Origin: Oscillospiraceae bacterium
GTDB taxonomy: Bacteria > Bacillota > Clostridia > Saccharofermentanales > Saccharofermentanaceae
Reading direction: 5' to 3'
Length of the DNA stretch: 64,000 nt
Assembly (NCBI GenBank): GCA_902782125.1
Contig: CACZMA010000006.1
Coordinates: 62,001-126,000, forward strand
Made by a program: the position numbers and the translations under genes. Position 1 is the stretch's first letter. Every line of letters begins with the position of its first letter. The notes under the pieces were generated by a model that saw only the letters and a list, made by a program, of their open reading frames with translations, was not told the DNA's origin and searched no databases. Below are positions 42,141 through 51,453 of the stretch, in pieces.

Positions 42141-43547
42141 ATGGAAAAACGTAAGAGCCTTGCCCCCATAGATAAGTTGAGTTATGTGCTGCTTGCAGTG
42201 GCACTCGGTATCTTTGCGACTGCCCAGGGACTCCTGAAAAACCCCAATGCTGATGCTTATTTTCTCATTGATACCGGAAGATATATCGTTAATAACAATG
42301 CGCTTCCCGATACCGCATACTGGCTGGTAACTCCCGGAGTCCCGACGATAATCCAGCAGTGGATCTGTGATGTTGTCAATTATGCTGCTTACGCTGCAGC
42401 CGGATTCACGGGAATCGTAATACTCGGAATCATCTTCAACATATTTCTGCTGTTTTGCCTCTTTGTTTACTGCAGAGAGAACGTGAAAGATAACCAGGTC
42501 GGTTTCAATGCCGCCGTCTTCTGCTGGATACTTCTCTGTGGTTTTGCCACGACGAGGCCGTACTCGGTAACGATAGCGGTATCACTTCTCGAGATAACGC
42601 TTCTTAAGCGTTTCTTCGACAAGGAAAAACACACCGGTAAAGAGACGGCATTGTTCTTCGCAGGCATCGCAGCAGTATTCATCTTCCAAGCCAACTGGCA
42701 GGCATCGAACATACTCTATCCGGTCCTCTGGATCTTATGTTATGTCCCCGTCATAAAGGCGAAGAAGTTCCGCATAGATCTTTATGCTCTCTGTGCTATC
42801 GTAATAGGAATCGCCTGCTCTGTATTAAGCCCGCTCGGCATCCGCGGGCCATTGTTCCTCACATATGCCAGAGGCTCGCTCGAGAGGTTCCACATAATAG
42901 AAGTCGAACCGCCCCATTTTCCCTCACTCTATACGGCTATGCAGGTCATTGCAATAGTACTGTTTATCTATGCGGCAATAAAGAAGAAGCTTACATCATC
43001 ACAGATCTTCATGACGCTGGGCTGCCTTGCCATGTCGTTCATGTTCATGCGCTGCTGCTGGACACTTGTTATCCCCATAGGAGCGCTTATAGCCAATCTG
43101 AAGTTTACCGAGCGTTCGCACAAGATGATGCGCTGGGCTTATGTGGCAGCCGGAACACTCTCGATACTTCTCATAATGAAATACAACCTTGAGAAGAGCG
43201 ATGACAGGAAGATCATGATTGAGTCTCTTCCCGCGCCTGATGAGATCACTCTGTATACGGACTTCAATTCCGGCAACTACTTCCTGATAGACGGTTATAA
43301 GATCTACTTCGATGCAAGGCCGGAACTCTATGATCATAGGATCGCAGGAGACAAGGCTTTCCTTGACGAAGCATATGCAGCATGGGCAGGCGACCTCGAT
43401 TACGATGCATTCATAGACAAATACGGATTCGATTGGTTCGCAGTATCTACAAATATGCCAATGGATACCTATCTTGCATCAAACGACGATTATGAGTTCG
43501 TCTTCTATAACGCGAAAGACGAGATCAATATCTATAAGAAAAAGTGA
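42141..43547 (+). CDS. Polytopic membrane protein of unknown function (possible glycosyltransferase-C fold)
   Basis: The 468-residue protein has about ten hydrophobic helices up to residue 360 and a soluble tail of about 100 residues rich in Asp, Tyr and Phe. The first loop (DTGRYIVNNNALPDTAYW) lies between helices 1 and 2 on the outside. It resembles the loop of GT-C type sugar transferases, where an acidic residue sits at that place. I cannot confirm the family. AGGA lies four bases before the ATG, but the promoter suggests the transcript starts at or after it. The stop overlaps the end of a small minus-strand ORF. Confidence 0.55.
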   Translation: MEKRKSLAPIDKLSYVLLAVALGIFATAQGLLKNPNADAYFLIDTGRYIVNNNALPDTAYWLVTPGVPTIIQQWICDVVNYAAYAAAGFTGIVILGIIFNIFLLFCLFVYCRENVKDNQVGFNAAVFCWILLCGFATTRPYSVTIAVSLLEITLLKRFFDKEKHTGKETALFFAGIAAVFIFQANWQASNILYPVLWILCYVPVIKAKKFRIDLYALCAIVIGIACSVLSPLGIRGPLFLTYARGSLERFHIIEVEPPHFPSLYTAMQVIAIVLFIYAAIKKKLTSSQIFMTLGCLAMSFMFMRCCWTLVIPIGALIANLKFTERSHKMMRWAYVAAGTLSILLIMKYNLEKSDDRKIMIESLPAPDEITLYTDFNSGNYFLIDGYKIYFDARPELYDHRIAGDKAFLDEAYAAWAGDLDYDAFIDKYGFDWFAVSTNMPMDTYLASNDDYEFVFYNAKDEINIYKKK

Positions 43548-43665
43548 TCGGATAATACGGTTGCGGTATTAAGTCTTCATACTGATCAAGCAACGAGCAG
43601 GAAGCTGCGGACAGCAGCATTACACCCGCCAGGACAATGCTCATCAGCTCTCTCGGCTTGACCAT
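43525..43665 (-). CDS. Possible small lipoprotein (46 residues)
   Basis: A minus-strand frame begins ATGGTCAAG 7 bases after a strong GGAGGG site. It encodes a typical lipoprotein signal: basic MVKPREL, a hydrophobic core (IVLAGVMLLS) and SAASC as lipobox, then a short polar chain ending in YPITFSYRY. The -3 Ala of the lipobox is less common than Leu. Its last 23 bases overlap the end of the gene at 42141 on the other strand. No similar protein is known to me; the strong site and intact signal peptide argue that it is real. Confidence 0.5.
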   Translation of the reverse strand: MVKPRELMSIVLAGVMLLSAASCSLLDQYEDLIPQPYYPITFSYRY

Positions 43666-43683
43666 ATGAGACCCTCCATGATG

Positions 43684-43689
43684 TATAAT
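43684..43689 (+). promoter_or_regulatory. -10 element of the DJ-1 gene
   Basis: A consensus TATAAT lies 35 bases before the start codon. TTGACC occurs upstream, but at 20 bases spacing, which is long, so the -35 is uncertain. Confidence 0.45.
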
Positions 43690-43724
43690 TCAAGATGATT
43701 AATTAAAAGACAGGAGTTACAAAT

Positions 43725-44279
43725 ATGGCAAAGGTAGCAGTATTCATAGCAGACGGTTCTGAAGAGGTCGAGGCGATAACACCCGTTGACCTCCTGAGAC
43801 GTGCAAAGATAGATTGCGATGTCGTATCGGTAATGGAAGGCAATACCGTTACCGCTTCTAGAGGCATCGTCATCACGGCAGATAAGAACATCAAGGATAT
43901 CGACTTTGCCGATTACGACATGCTCGTGTTGCCGGGCGGCATCAAGGGTACTGAGAACCTGGGTTCGACAAAGGCACTTACGGATGCCGTAACGGAGTTT
44001 GCAGGATCAGGCAAGGGTATCGCTGCAATCTGCGCAGCCCCCACGATATTTTCCGGTCTCGGCCTTCTTGCGGGTAAAGAGGCTACCTGCAACCCGGGCT
44101 TTTTCGATGTGCTCGAGAAGGAAGGCGCTCAGGTTGATAAGAATGCGCCCGTAGTAAGATCCGGCAACATCATCACGAGCCAGGCCATGGGCACATCACA
44201 TGACTTCGGACTTGAGATCGTTAAGTATTTTGCAGGTGAGGAAGCAGCTTCATCACTTAAAAGTAACATCCGATTCTGA
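43725..44279 (+). CDS. DJ-1/PfpI family protein
   Basis: The 184-residue protein is close in size and motif order to DJ-1/YajL: VAVFIADGSEEVEAITPVDL with the conserved Glu, LVLPGGIKGTENLG, and GIAAICAAPTIF with the nucleophile-elbow C103. The end contains TSQAMGTSHDFGLEIVKYF, the usual last motif. DJ-1-like proteins are linked to oxidative and carbonyl stress; the exact reaction is debated. It has a CAGGAG site and its own -10. It appears monocistronic. Confidence 0.88.
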   Translation: MAKVAVFIADGSEEVEAITPVDLLRRAKIDCDVVSVMEGNTVTASRGIVITADKNIKDIDFADYDMLVLPGGIKGTENLGSTKALTDAVTEFAGSGKGIAAICAAPTIFSGLGLLAGKEATCNPGFFDVLEKEGAQVDKNAPVVRSGNIITSQAMGTSHDFGLEIVKYFAGEEAASSLKSNIRF

Positions 44280-44357
44280 TTCTTTACGGCCCTGTATATT
44301 TGTAATCTGAATGTCAGATATCGTTCATTTTTTATTAATGATTTCTGACCTTAGCGG

Positions 44358-44366
44358 TGCTATACT
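44358..44366 (+). promoter_or_regulatory. Extended -10 promoter of the short unit upstream of the trp leader
   Basis: TGCTATACT is an extended -10 element with no good -35. With the terminator at 44591 it defines a transcript of about 250 bases. Confidence 0.55.
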
Positions 44367-44450
44367 GAAGCCATCAACAAAAGGAATCAATCACTTGAAA
44401 TATACAGTACGTTAAGGAAATCGAGTGATGGAAAGCAGGAGGTGAGACCA

Positions 44451-44507
44451 ATGGGAAGTATATCACGATCAAGTAAGCTGTTGGTCTTCCTTGGTTCGGT
44501 CATCTAG
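44451..44507 (+). CDS. Possible 18-residue peptide ORF with very strong ribosome site
   Basis: AGGAGGTGAG lies 5 bases before an ATG that opens an 18-codon frame: MGSISRSSKLLVFLGSVI, a basic start and a hydrophobic end. Size and site recall holin-like type I toxins and other tiny membrane peptides, but no family was recognised. It is followed by a structured stretch (AATCTCAG at about 44522 and CTTGAGATT at about 44563 can pair) and a terminator. An RNA gene with an incidental ORF is the alternative. Confidence 0.4.
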   Translation: MGSISRSSKLLVFLGSVI

Positions 44508-44590
44508 AAACATACTGAAGTAATCTCAGCAAGTGAACCGGAATCCCAATAGCGATCCTTGAGATTACAACTTAATACTAAGAACAAAAT

Positions 44591-44622
44591 CTCCCGCGCC
44601 AATTCCGCGGGAGTTCTCTTTT
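44591..44622 (+). terminator. Rho-independent terminator of the short unit upstream of the trp leader
   Basis: CTCCCGCG and CGCGGGAG form a perfect 8-bp stem around CCAATTC, followed by TTCTCTTTT. It separates this unit from the trp promoter. Confidence 0.88.
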
Positions 44623-44633
44623 GCAAATAGTGC

Positions 44634-44662
44634 TTGACAACAGCCATATCAAAGTTTATTTT
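44634..44662 (+). promoter_or_regulatory. Promoter of the trp operon
   Basis: Consensus TTGACA at 44634-44639 with TATTTT 17 bases later at 44657-44662, directly upstream of the T-box leader. Confidence 0.75.
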
Positions 44663-44669
44663 TATCTCA

Positions 44670-44926
44670 ACAATTTACAAACCGTTGAAGCGGAGATAAC
44701 GGTGATATATGATCCCACAGAGAGCCTTCGTTGCTGAGAGTAAGGCGGACACCAGATCATCAAATGGACCGCGGAGGGCGTATCAAATGTACGACGTAAG
44801 GCTCGCGTAAGAAGCCGGGGATATGTTGGTATCCCGCAGAGATACATCAGCGATGATGTGAAGCCAGGGTGGCACCGCGAAGTTTATTCGTCCCAGGCAG
44901 GAAGATATCCTGTCTGGGATTTTTTA
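44670..44926 (+). promoter_or_regulatory. Trp T-box leader riboswitch with terminator
   Basis: AGGGTGGCACCGCG at 44866-44879 is the T-box sequence that pairs with the tRNA acceptor end. The terminator CCCAGGCAGGA/TCCTGTCTGGG (11 bp) at 44892-44918 is followed by a T run. In Stem I the arms ATGATC and GATCAT close a helix whose lower loop carries TGG (44765-44767) followed by A, next to ACCG pairing with CGGT. TGG as specifier means tRNA-Trp. Uncharged tRNA-Trp would favour the antiterminator and turn on the trpEGDCFBA operon. T-boxes of this type are widespread in Bacillota. Confidence 0.93.
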
Positions 44927-44985
44927 TTCCACACAGGATCCGAACATGAGAGGTCCAACAACCTCGACACTGAAAGGAGTACTGC

Positions 44986-46476
44986 ATGGAATTTTTACCT
45001 TCGCAGAAGGAAGTAATGGAGATCGCGGCAAATGCCGCAGAGACAGGTTACCGCTGTGTCCCCGTCAGCACGGAGATCTTATCCGACGTAAGAACGCCCA
45101 TCGAGGTCTTAAGGATCTTAAAGGGCGAATCAGATCACGTATACATGCTCGAGTCTTGCGGAGATTCAGAGAAGTGGGGAAAATACACATTCCTCGGCAT
45201 GGAGCCTACGCTCGAAGTCACATGCCTTGACGGCATCGTGTCGGTAACGGGCAAGGACCGCAAGACTAAGTCTGAGATGACCAACAACCCCGGCAGGATA
45301 CTGCGCGGAATAATAGAAGAGAACAAGAGCCCGAGATTCGCCTACCTTCCTCCTTTTGCAGGCGGTCTCGTAGGCTACTTCTCTTACGATTACATCAAGT
45401 ATGCAGAACCCACACTGAAGCTTAACGCGAAGGACGAGGAGTTCTTCAAGGACTGCGACCTGATGCTCTTCGATAAGGTCATCGCCTTTGATAACTTCCG
45501 CCAGAAGATAATCCTCATCGCGAACATCCGCCTGGATGACGCAGCACGCGGATACGAAGAGGCGAAGACGGAACTTGCAAGGATCGCAAGCCTTATCAGA
45601 TACGGCAAGCCCGCTGCAGAGAAGACGGGCAGCCTTAAGTCCGAGATCACGCCTCTGTTCTCCAAGGAGAAGTACTGCGAGATCGTGGAGAAGGCCAAGG
45701 AGCACATCCGTCAGGGAGACATCTTCCAGATCGTCCTGTCGAACAGACTCTCTGCAGAATACGAAGGCAGCATGCTCGGCGTGTACCGAATCCTCAGGAC
45801 CATCAATCCCTCGCCTTATATGTTCTATTTCTCCGGAACTGACGTAGAGGTGGCAGGAGCATCCCCCGAGACACTGGTAAAGCTGGAAGACGGCATCCTT
45901 CACACGTTCCCGCTCGCAGGCACAAGACCGCGCGGCAAGACCGAGGAAGAGGATAAAGCTCTCGAAGAAGAGCTTCTCAAAGACGAGAAGGAACTTGCAG
46001 AGCACAACATGCTCGTCGATCTCGGAAGAAACGACCTGGGCAAGATTTCCGAGTTCGGAACAGTCGAGGTCGAGCACTTCCACGATATCTTAAGATACTC
46101 ACATGTCATGCACATCGGCTCTACCGTAAGAGGCCGGATCAGGTCCGAGTTCACTGCTTTCGATGCGATAGATGCGGTGCTTCCCGCAGGAACACTGTCG
46201 GGCGCTCCGAAGATACGTGCGTGCCAGCTCATCAATGATCTCGAAGACAACAAGCGCGGCATCTACGGCGGCGCAGTCGGATACATAGACTTCACCGGCA
46301 ACCTCGATACCTGCATCGGCATCAGGCTTGCCTATAAGAAGAACAACAAGATCTTCATCAGATCGGGTGCAGGCATCGTCGCCGATTCCGTACCCGAGAA
46401 GGAATATGAGGAGTGCCTGAACAAGGCGGCTTCCGTAGTAAAGGCGATCCGTCAGGCCGAAGAGGAGGTGGAGTGA
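44986..46476 (+). CDS. trpE: Anthranilate synthase component I
   Basis: Makes anthranilate from chorismate using ammonia from TrpG, the first step of tryptophan synthesis. The 496-residue chain has the N-terminal Trp-binding domain (ESCGDSEKWGKYTFLG) and the chorismate-binding domain with QGDIFQIVLSNRL, SPYMFYFSG, GTRPRGKTEEED, LVDLGRNDLGKI, SHVMHIGSTVRG and AGTLSGAPKIRA. The AAAGGAG site fixes the start. It is the first gene behind the T-box. Its stop overlaps the trpG ATG (TGATG). Confidence 0.95.
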   Translation: MEFLPSQKEVMEIAANAAETGYRCVPVSTEILSDVRTPIEVLRILKGESDHVYMLESCGDSEKWGKYTFLGMEPTLEVTCLDGIVSVTGKDRKTKSEMTNNPGRILRGIIEENKSPRFAYLPPFAGGLVGYFSYDYIKYAEPTLKLNAKDEEFFKDCDLMLFDKVIAFDNFRQKIILIANIRLDDAARGYEEAKTELARIASLIRYGKPAAEKTGSLKSEITPLFSKEKYCEIVEKAKEHIRQGDIFQIVLSNRLSAEYEGSMLGVYRILRTINPSPYMFYFSGTDVEVAGASPETLVKLEDGILHTFPLAGTRPRGKTEEEDKALEEELLKDEKELAEHNMLVDLGRNDLGKISEFGTVEVEHFHDILRYSHVMHIGSTVRGRIRSEFTAFDAIDAVLPAGTLSGAPKIRACQLINDLEDNKRGIYGGAVGYIDFTGNLDTCIGIRLAYKKNNKIFIRSGAGIVADSVPEKEYEECLNKAASVVKAIRQAEEEVE

Positions 46477-47060
46477 TGATCCTTCTCATAGATAACTACG
46501 ACAGCTTCTCATATAACCTCTATCAGTTCTTCGGAATGAACGAGCCTGACATCAGGGTTATAAGGAACGACGCTATGACGGTAGAGCAGATCGAAGCTCT
46601 TGATCCCGCAGGCATCGTTATCTCTCCCGGCCCGGGACGTCCTGCTGATGCGGGTGTCTGCGAAGAGGTCGTAAGAAAGCTCGCGGGCAGATTCCCGATC
46701 CTGGGCGTGTGCCTCGGACACCAGGCGATCTGCGAGGCTCTCGGAGGCGAGATCACATACGCCAAAGAGCTCATGCACGGCAAGCAGTCTAAGGTAAAGG
46801 TCGAAGGTGAGTGCAGGATCTTCGAAGGACTTCCCGAAGAGTTCAAGGTCGCGAGATACCACTCGCTCGCATGTGACGGCAATACTCTTCCGGAATGCCT
46901 TGAGGTATGTGCGAGAACGGAAGACGGAGAGGTCATGGCGGTAAAGCACAAAGACTTCGATGTGTACGGATTACAGTTCCATCCGGAATCCATAATGACA
47001 CCGGACGGAATGCAGATGATAAAGAATTTCATAAGTCTCACAAGGAGGACAAACAAATGA
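46476..47060 (+). CDS. trpG: Anthranilate synthase component II (glutamine amidotransferase)
   Basis: A 194-residue class I amidotransferase that feeds ammonia to Trp[21 protein letters not shown] is the family start; [15 protein letters not shown] holds the nucleophile Cys, and [13 protein letters not shown] the His-Glu pair. GAGGAGGTGG precedes the ATG, which overlaps the trpE stop; the longer open frame within trpE is not used. It is separate from TrpD, not fused as in some enteric bacteria. Confidence 0.94.
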   Translation: MILLIDNYDSFSYNLYQFFGMNEPDIRVIRNDAMTVEQIEALDPAGIVISPGPGRPADAGVCEEVVRKLAGRFPILGVCLGHQAICEALGGEITYAKELMHGKQSKVKVEGECRIFEGLPEEFKVARYHSLACDGNTLPECLEVCARTEDGEVMAVKHKDFDVYGLQFHPESIMTPDGMQMIKNFISLTRRTNK

Positions 47061-48082
47061 TTAAGCAGGCAATCGAGAAGATCGTAATGAAGGAAGACCT
47101 CACATACGAAGAGGCATATCAGACAATGAACGAGATCATGAACGGCGAGTCCACTCCGACTCAGAACGCCGCTTTCCTCGCAGCTCTGTCTACCAAGAGC
47201 GCAAGGTTCGAGACGATCGATGAGATCACGGGATGTGCTACGGCGATGAGAGAGCACGCGCTCAAGGTCGACGTCGGAGACATGCAGGTCCTCGAGATCG
47301 TAGGAACGGGCGGAGACAGGGCAGGAAGCTTCAACATCTCCACAACATCTTCCTTCGTCGTGGCATCGGCAGGCGTTAAGGTCGCGAAACACGGCAACCG
47401 TGCGGCATCTTCCAAGTCCGGCACGGCAGACTGCCTCGAGGCTCTCGGCGCCAACATCAACTTAGAGCCCGAGCGCTGCGTGGAGCTCCTCGGTGAGTGC
47501 GGTTTCTGCTTCTTCTTCGCACAGAAGTATCACACATCCATGAAGTATGTAGGAGCCATCCGTAAGGAGCTCGGATTCAGGACCGTGTTCAATATCTTAG
47601 GCCCCCTCACGAATCCTGCAACGCCCGACTTCTTCCTGCTCGGCGTATATGACCAGTATCTTGCAGAGCCCGTCGCTCACGTTCTTAAGTCGCTTGGCGC
47701 GAAGAGGGCGCTCGTCGTATACGGCGAAGATAAGCTCGATGAGGTATCCGGAAGCGCAGAGACTTTCGTTGCCGAGCTCAAGGAAGACGGAAGCGTGGTT
47801 ACATATGAGATCAAGCCCGAGGATTTCGGCTTTGCAAGATGCACCAAGGATGACATCGTCGGAGGAACACCTGAAGAGAATGCCGAAGTTACAAAGGGAA
47901 TACTCTCAGGTAAGATCACCGATGCAAGAAGGAACGTTGTCCTTCTCAATTCCGGTGCGGCTCTCTATGCAGCAGGCAAGGCAGGATCCATTGCCGACGG
48001 CATCAATGTCGCCAAGGACCTGATTGACAGCGGCAAGGCACTTGATACAATGAACAGATTCATTGAACTGTCTAATAAGTGA
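47057..48082 (+). CDS. trpD: Anthranilate phosphoribosyltransferase
   Basis: Adds phosphoribosyl pyrophosphate to anthranilate. The 341-residue protein has [19 protein letters not shown], the PRPP-binding glycine-rich loop, [20 protein letters not shown], and [15 protein letters not shown], all conserved in TrpD. The start at 47057 overlaps the trpG stop (ATGA) and follows AAGGAGG. The long upstream open frame that overlaps trpG is not supported. Confidence 0.95.
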   Translation: MIKQAIEKIVMKEDLTYEEAYQTMNEIMNGESTPTQNAAFLAALSTKSARFETIDEITGCATAMREHALKVDVGDMQVLEIVGTGGDRAGSFNISTTSSFVVASAGVKVAKHGNRAASSKSGTADCLEALGANINLEPERCVELLGECGFCFFFAQKYHTSMKYVGAIRKELGFRTVFNILGPLTNPATPDFFLLGVYDQYLAEPVAHVLKSLGAKRALVVYGEDKLDEVSGSAETFVAELKEDGSVVTYEIKPEDFGFARCTKDDIVGGTPEENAEVTKGILSGKITDARRNVVLLNSGAALYAAGKAGSIADGINVAKDLIDSGKALDTMNRFIELSNK

Positions 48083-48090
48083 GAATGACA

Positions 48091-48879
48091 ATGGCTGATA
48101 TCCTGGACACGATCGCGGAATCCAACCGTGAGATAGTAAGAAAGAACAAAGAGATAAAGCCCATGACAAAGGTCATGGACGAGGCGTTTGCCTGCGGCAG
48201 GGGAGATCTTGCTTTCGAGAAGGCCCTTGCCAAAGAAGGCCTGAGCTTCATCTGCGAGTGCAAGAAGGCATCCCCTTCGAAGGGCATCATCTCCGAGGAT
48301 TTCCCGTATCTGGATATCGCCGGGGATTATGAGAAGGCCGGTGCGGACTGTATATCGGTCCTGACGGAACCCGTATGGTTCAAGGGCAGCACGAAGTACC
48401 TTAAGGAGATATCCGATGAGGTCTCCATTCCGTGCCTTCGTAAGGACTTCACTATCGACGAGTACATGATATACGAGGCTGTCACTTGCGGCGCATCCGC
48501 AGTCCTGCTCATATGCTCCATACTGGATTCCAGGACACTGGGAAGATATATCAGGCTCTGCGATGAACTGGGACTGTCTGCTCTCGTTGAAGCTCACGAC
48601 AGCAACGAAGTCGAGATGGGTCTGGGTGAAGGCGCGAGGATCATCGGCGTCAACAACCGTAACTTAAGAGACTTCACCGTGGACCCGACAAACTGCCTGA
48701 GACTCAGGGAGATCGTCGGAGACAGGGCGCTCTTCGTGGCTGAGAGCGGAGTCAAGACTCATGAGGACGTGGTAAAGCTTACAAAGGAGCGCTGTGATGC
48801 GGTGCTCATCGGTGAGTCCATGATGAGATCTGAAGATAAAGTCGCTTTCCTGAAGGAATTAAGATACGGCAATGACTAA
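48091..48879 (+). CDS. trpC: Indole-3-glycerol phosphate synthase
   Basis: The 262-residue TIM barrel closes the indole ring from CdRP. It shows ICECKKASPSKGII (catalytic Lys), YEKAGADCISVLTE, CLRKDFTIDEYMIYEA, GVNNRNLRDFTVD and FVAESGVKTHEDV in order. Three close starts exist (GTG 48079, ATG 48085, ATG 48091). None has a strong site, so the last is chosen by homology and translation is probably coupled to trpD. It overlaps trpF by 8 bases. Confidence 0.94.
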   Translation: MADILDTIAESNREIVRKNKEIKPMTKVMDEAFACGRGDLAFEKALAKEGLSFICECKKASPSKGIISEDFPYLDIAGDYEKAGADCISVLTEPVWFKGSTKYLKEISDEVSIPCLRKDFTIDEYMIYEAVTCGASAVLLICSILDSRTLGRYIRLCDELGLSALVEAHDSNEVEMGLGEGARIIGVNNRNLRDFTVDPTNCLRLREIVGDRALFVAESGVKTHEDVVKLTKERCDAVLIGESMMRSEDKVAFLKELRYGND

Positions 48880-49483
48880 GATCAAGATATGCGGACTTAA
48901 GACTGAAGAAGACATAAAGCTTGTAAACGCATACAGGCCAGAGTACTGCGGCTTCATCTTCTGGGAGCCGGGCAAAAGATACATCACTCCCGATAAGGCG
49001 GCATCACTGATAAGGCTCCTGGATCCTGAGATCACACCCGTCGGCGTGTTTTTGGATGAAGATCCCCATAAACTTGCTGAGGTGGTACAATTAAGCGGCG
49101 TTTGCCTCGTGCAGCTCCACGGCAAAGAGGACGATGCATATATCGGCCTTGTAAGGGATCTTACGGGCAGGAAGGTGATCAAGGCGTTTAAGCCTGACAC
49201 CGAAGAGGATGTAAGAGTGGCCGAGAGATCTTCCGCGGACATGATAATGTTCGATGCGGGCGCAGGTTCGGGCAAGACATTCAACTGGGATGTCCTGTCT
49301 GACTGCAAAAGGGAGTTCTTCCTCGCAGGAGGTCTCGCACCGGAGAATGCGGCTCAGGCGATAAGAACGCTCAGGCCCTTTGCACTGGATGTCAGCTCGG
49401 GAGTCGAGACGGACGGCAGCAAAGATAAGGCTAAGGTAGAAGAGTTTATTAATAACGTGCGCACGGCGCATAGCAAAGGATAA
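48872..49483 (+). CDS. trpF: Phosphoribosylanthranilate isomerase
   Basis: The 203-residue protein isomerises PRA to Cd[17 protein letters not shown] has the catalytic Cys; [33 protein letters not shown] and [15 protein letters not shown] (general acid Asp and phosphate loop) are the other family blocks. It begins within the end of trpC and ends 4 bases before trpB. It is a separate gene, not fused to trpC. Confidence 0.93.
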   Translation: MTKIKICGLKTEEDIKLVNAYRPEYCGFIFWEPGKRYITPDKAASLIRLLDPEITPVGVFLDEDPHKLAEVVQLSGVCLVQLHGKEDDAYIGLVRDLTGRKVIKAFKPDTEEDVRVAERSSADMIMFDAGAGSGKTFNWDVLSDCKREFFLAGGLAPENAAQAIRTLRPFALDVSSGVETDGSKDKAKVEEFINNVRTAHSKG

Positions 49484-49487
49484 AGAT

Positions 49488-50678
49488 ATGGCTGATTCAA
49501 AAGGAAGATTCGGTATTCACGGCGGACAGTACATCCCCGAGACACTCATGAATGCCGTTAACGAGCTCGAGCAGGCTTACAACCACTATAAGGACGATCC
49601 CGAATTCAACAGGGAACTCACTTATCTCTATGACGAGTATGCAGGCAGACCTTCAAGGCTCTACTACGCAGAGAAGATGACGAAGGATCTGGGCGGTGCG
49701 AAGATCTACCTCAAGAGAGAAGATCTTAACCACACGGGTTCGCACAAGATAAATAACGTACTGGGTCAGGCGCTCCTGGCAAAGAAGATGGGCAAGACAA
49801 GGCTCATCGCCGAGACGGGCGCAGGCCAGCACGGTGTTGCCACTGCTACCGCTGCAGCTCTCATGGGCATGGAGTGCGTAGTCTTCATGGGCAAGGTCGA
49901 TACCGAGCGTCAGGCTCTCAACGTATACAGGATGAAGCTCCTCGGCGCATCCGTCGTTCCCGTTGAAGACGGAACCGCGACCCTTAAGGATGCCGTATCC
50001 GCGACGATGAGGGAATGGGCTTCGAGGATAGACGATACGCATTACTGCTTAGGCTCTGTCATGGGACCTCATCCGTTCCCGACGATCGTAAGGGATTTCC
50101 AGGCGGTCATCTCAAGGGAATCAAGAGCGCAGATCTTAGAGAAAGAGGGAAGGCTTCCTGACTATGTCCTCGCATGCTGCGGAGGCGGTTCCAATGCCAT
50201 CGGTTCCTTCTATCACTACATTAACGATCCCGATGTAAAGCTCATCGGATGCGAGGCAGCGGGAAGAGGCATCGATACATTCGAGACGGCAGCTACAATC
50301 AACACTGGTAAGCTCGGCATATTCCACGGCATGAAGTCCTACTTCTGCCAGAACGAATACGGCCAGATCGCGCCCGTATACTCCATCTCTGCAGGTCTTG
50401 ACTATCCGGGCATCGGACCCGAGCATGCGATGCTCCACGATACCGGAAGGGCTCAGTATGTGGCGGTAACTGACGACGAGGCAGTAGATGCTTTCGAGTA
50501 TCTGTCGAAGACGGAAGGCGTTATCCCTGCCATCGAGTCGGCACACGCTGTGGCACATGCCATGAAGCTCGCTCCGACGCTTCCCAAGGACAAGATCATC
50601 ATCATCACGATCTCGGGAAGAGGCGACAAGGACGTTGCCGCCATCGCGCGTTACAGAGGAGAGAATATCTATGAGTAA
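49488..50678 (+). CDS. trpB: Tryptophan synthase beta chain
   Basis: The PLP enzyme joining indole and serine. The 396-residue TrpB1-type protein has [37 protein letters not shown] with the PLP Lys, [19 protein letters not shown] and [15 protein letters not shown], the phosphate-binding loop. The end shows [19 protein letters not shown] precedes the start. It overlaps trpA by 8 bases, usual for genes whose products form one complex. Confidence 0.96.
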   Translation: MADSKGRFGIHGGQYIPETLMNAVNELEQAYNHYKDDPEFNRELTYLYDEYAGRPSRLYYAEKMTKDLGGAKIYLKREDLNHTGSHKINNVLGQALLAKKMGKTRLIAETGAGQHGVATATAAALMGMECVVFMGKVDTERQALNVYRMKLLGASVVPVEDGTATLKDAVSATMREWASRIDDTHYCLGSVMGPHPFPTIVRDFQAVISRESRAQILEKEGRLPDYVLACCGGGSNAIGSFYHYINDPDVKLIGCEAAGRGIDTFETAATINTGKLGIFHGMKSYFCQNEYGQIAPVYSISAGLDYPGIGPEHAMLHDTGRAQYVAVTDDEAVDAFEYLSKTEGVIPAIESAHAVAHAMKLAPTLPKDKIIIITISGRGDKDVAAIARYRGENIYE

Positions 50679-51453
50679 TATTGCATCAGCATTTGAGAAC
50701 AAAAAGGCGTTTATCCCTTTCATCACCTGCGGCGATCCCGATCTTGCCACGACCGAGGAATGCGTTGTAAGGATGGAGAAGGCGGGAGCATCTCTTATCG
50801 AGCTCGGCATCCCTTTCTCCGATCCGACGGCTGAAGGCCCGGTCATCCAGGCTGCGAGCATCAGGGCTCTCAAGGCGGGTGCCACCACGGATAAGATCTT
50901 CGAGATGGTGTCGAGACTCCGCGAAGTAAGGGGAGTCAAGGTGCCGATGGTATTCATGACATATGCCAATGTCGTCTTCTCGTACGGCGCCGAGAGGTTC
51001 TGCGAGAAGGCAAAGGCCTGCGGTATCTCGGGATGCATCCTGCCCGATGTTCCTTATGAGGAGAAGGGTGAGTTTGCGGATGTTTTCGCGAAGTACGACA
51101 TGGACCTCATCTCGCTGGTATCTCCCGCGTCGGAGGACCGCATCCGGATGATCTCTGCGGAAGCAACAGGCTTCATCTACGTCGTGTCCAGCCTGGGCGT
51201 TACCGGCGTAAGGAGCAGCATCACCACGGACATACACGCACTCTGCGCGAAAGTAAAGGAATCTTCCAAGGTGCCCTGCGCGGTAGGTTTCGGCATCTCC
51301 ACGCCCGAGCAGGCGAAGACCATGGCAGGAGAGTCTGACGGCGTCATCGTGGGTTCTGCGATAGTCAAGCTCCTCGCACAGTACGGCAAGGATGCTCCTG
51401 ATCATGTCGAGGAATACGTCAGATCAATGGTCAGTGCTGTCAGCAGCATCTGA
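50671..51453 (+). CDS. trpA: Tryptophan synthase alpha chain
   Basis: The 260-residue TIM barrel cleaves indole-glycerol phosphate and passes indole to Trp[31 protein letters not shown] (both catalytic acids, Glu and Asp) and [11 protein letters not shown] with [10 protein letters not shown] are clear. The ATG at 50671 follows GAGGAG within trpB. It closes the trp operon. Its last 30 bases overlap the end of the minus-strand DMT transporter gene, and I see no terminator hairpin here. Confidence 0.95.
   Translation: MSNIASAFENKKAFIPFITCGDPDLATTEECVVRMEKAGASLIELGIPFSDPTAEGPVIQAASIRALKAGATTDKIFEMVSRLREVRGVKVPMVFMTYANVVFSYGAERFCEKAKACGISGCILPDVPYEEKGEFADVFAKYDMDLISLVSPASEDRIRMISAEATGFIYVVSSLGVTGVRSSITTDIHALCAKVKESSKVPCAVGFGISTPEQAKTMAGESDGVIVGSAIVKLLAQYGKDAPDHVEEYVRSMVSAVSSI

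Noticed and set aside
44304..44335. Hairpin ATCTGA/TCAGAT after the DJ-1 gene as a terminator
   Set aside because: The stem is only 6 bp and AT rich, and the T run starts about 13 bases later, so it is too weak to list as a feature.
44946..45230. Plus-strand frame starting 40 bases before trpE
   Set aside because: It overlaps trpE in another frame, lacks a ribosome site and has no leader-peptide features; control is by the T-box.
45166..46083. 305-codon minus-strand frame opposite trpE
   Set aside because: Cys/Leu-rich antisense product with no domain; trpE is certain on the other strand.
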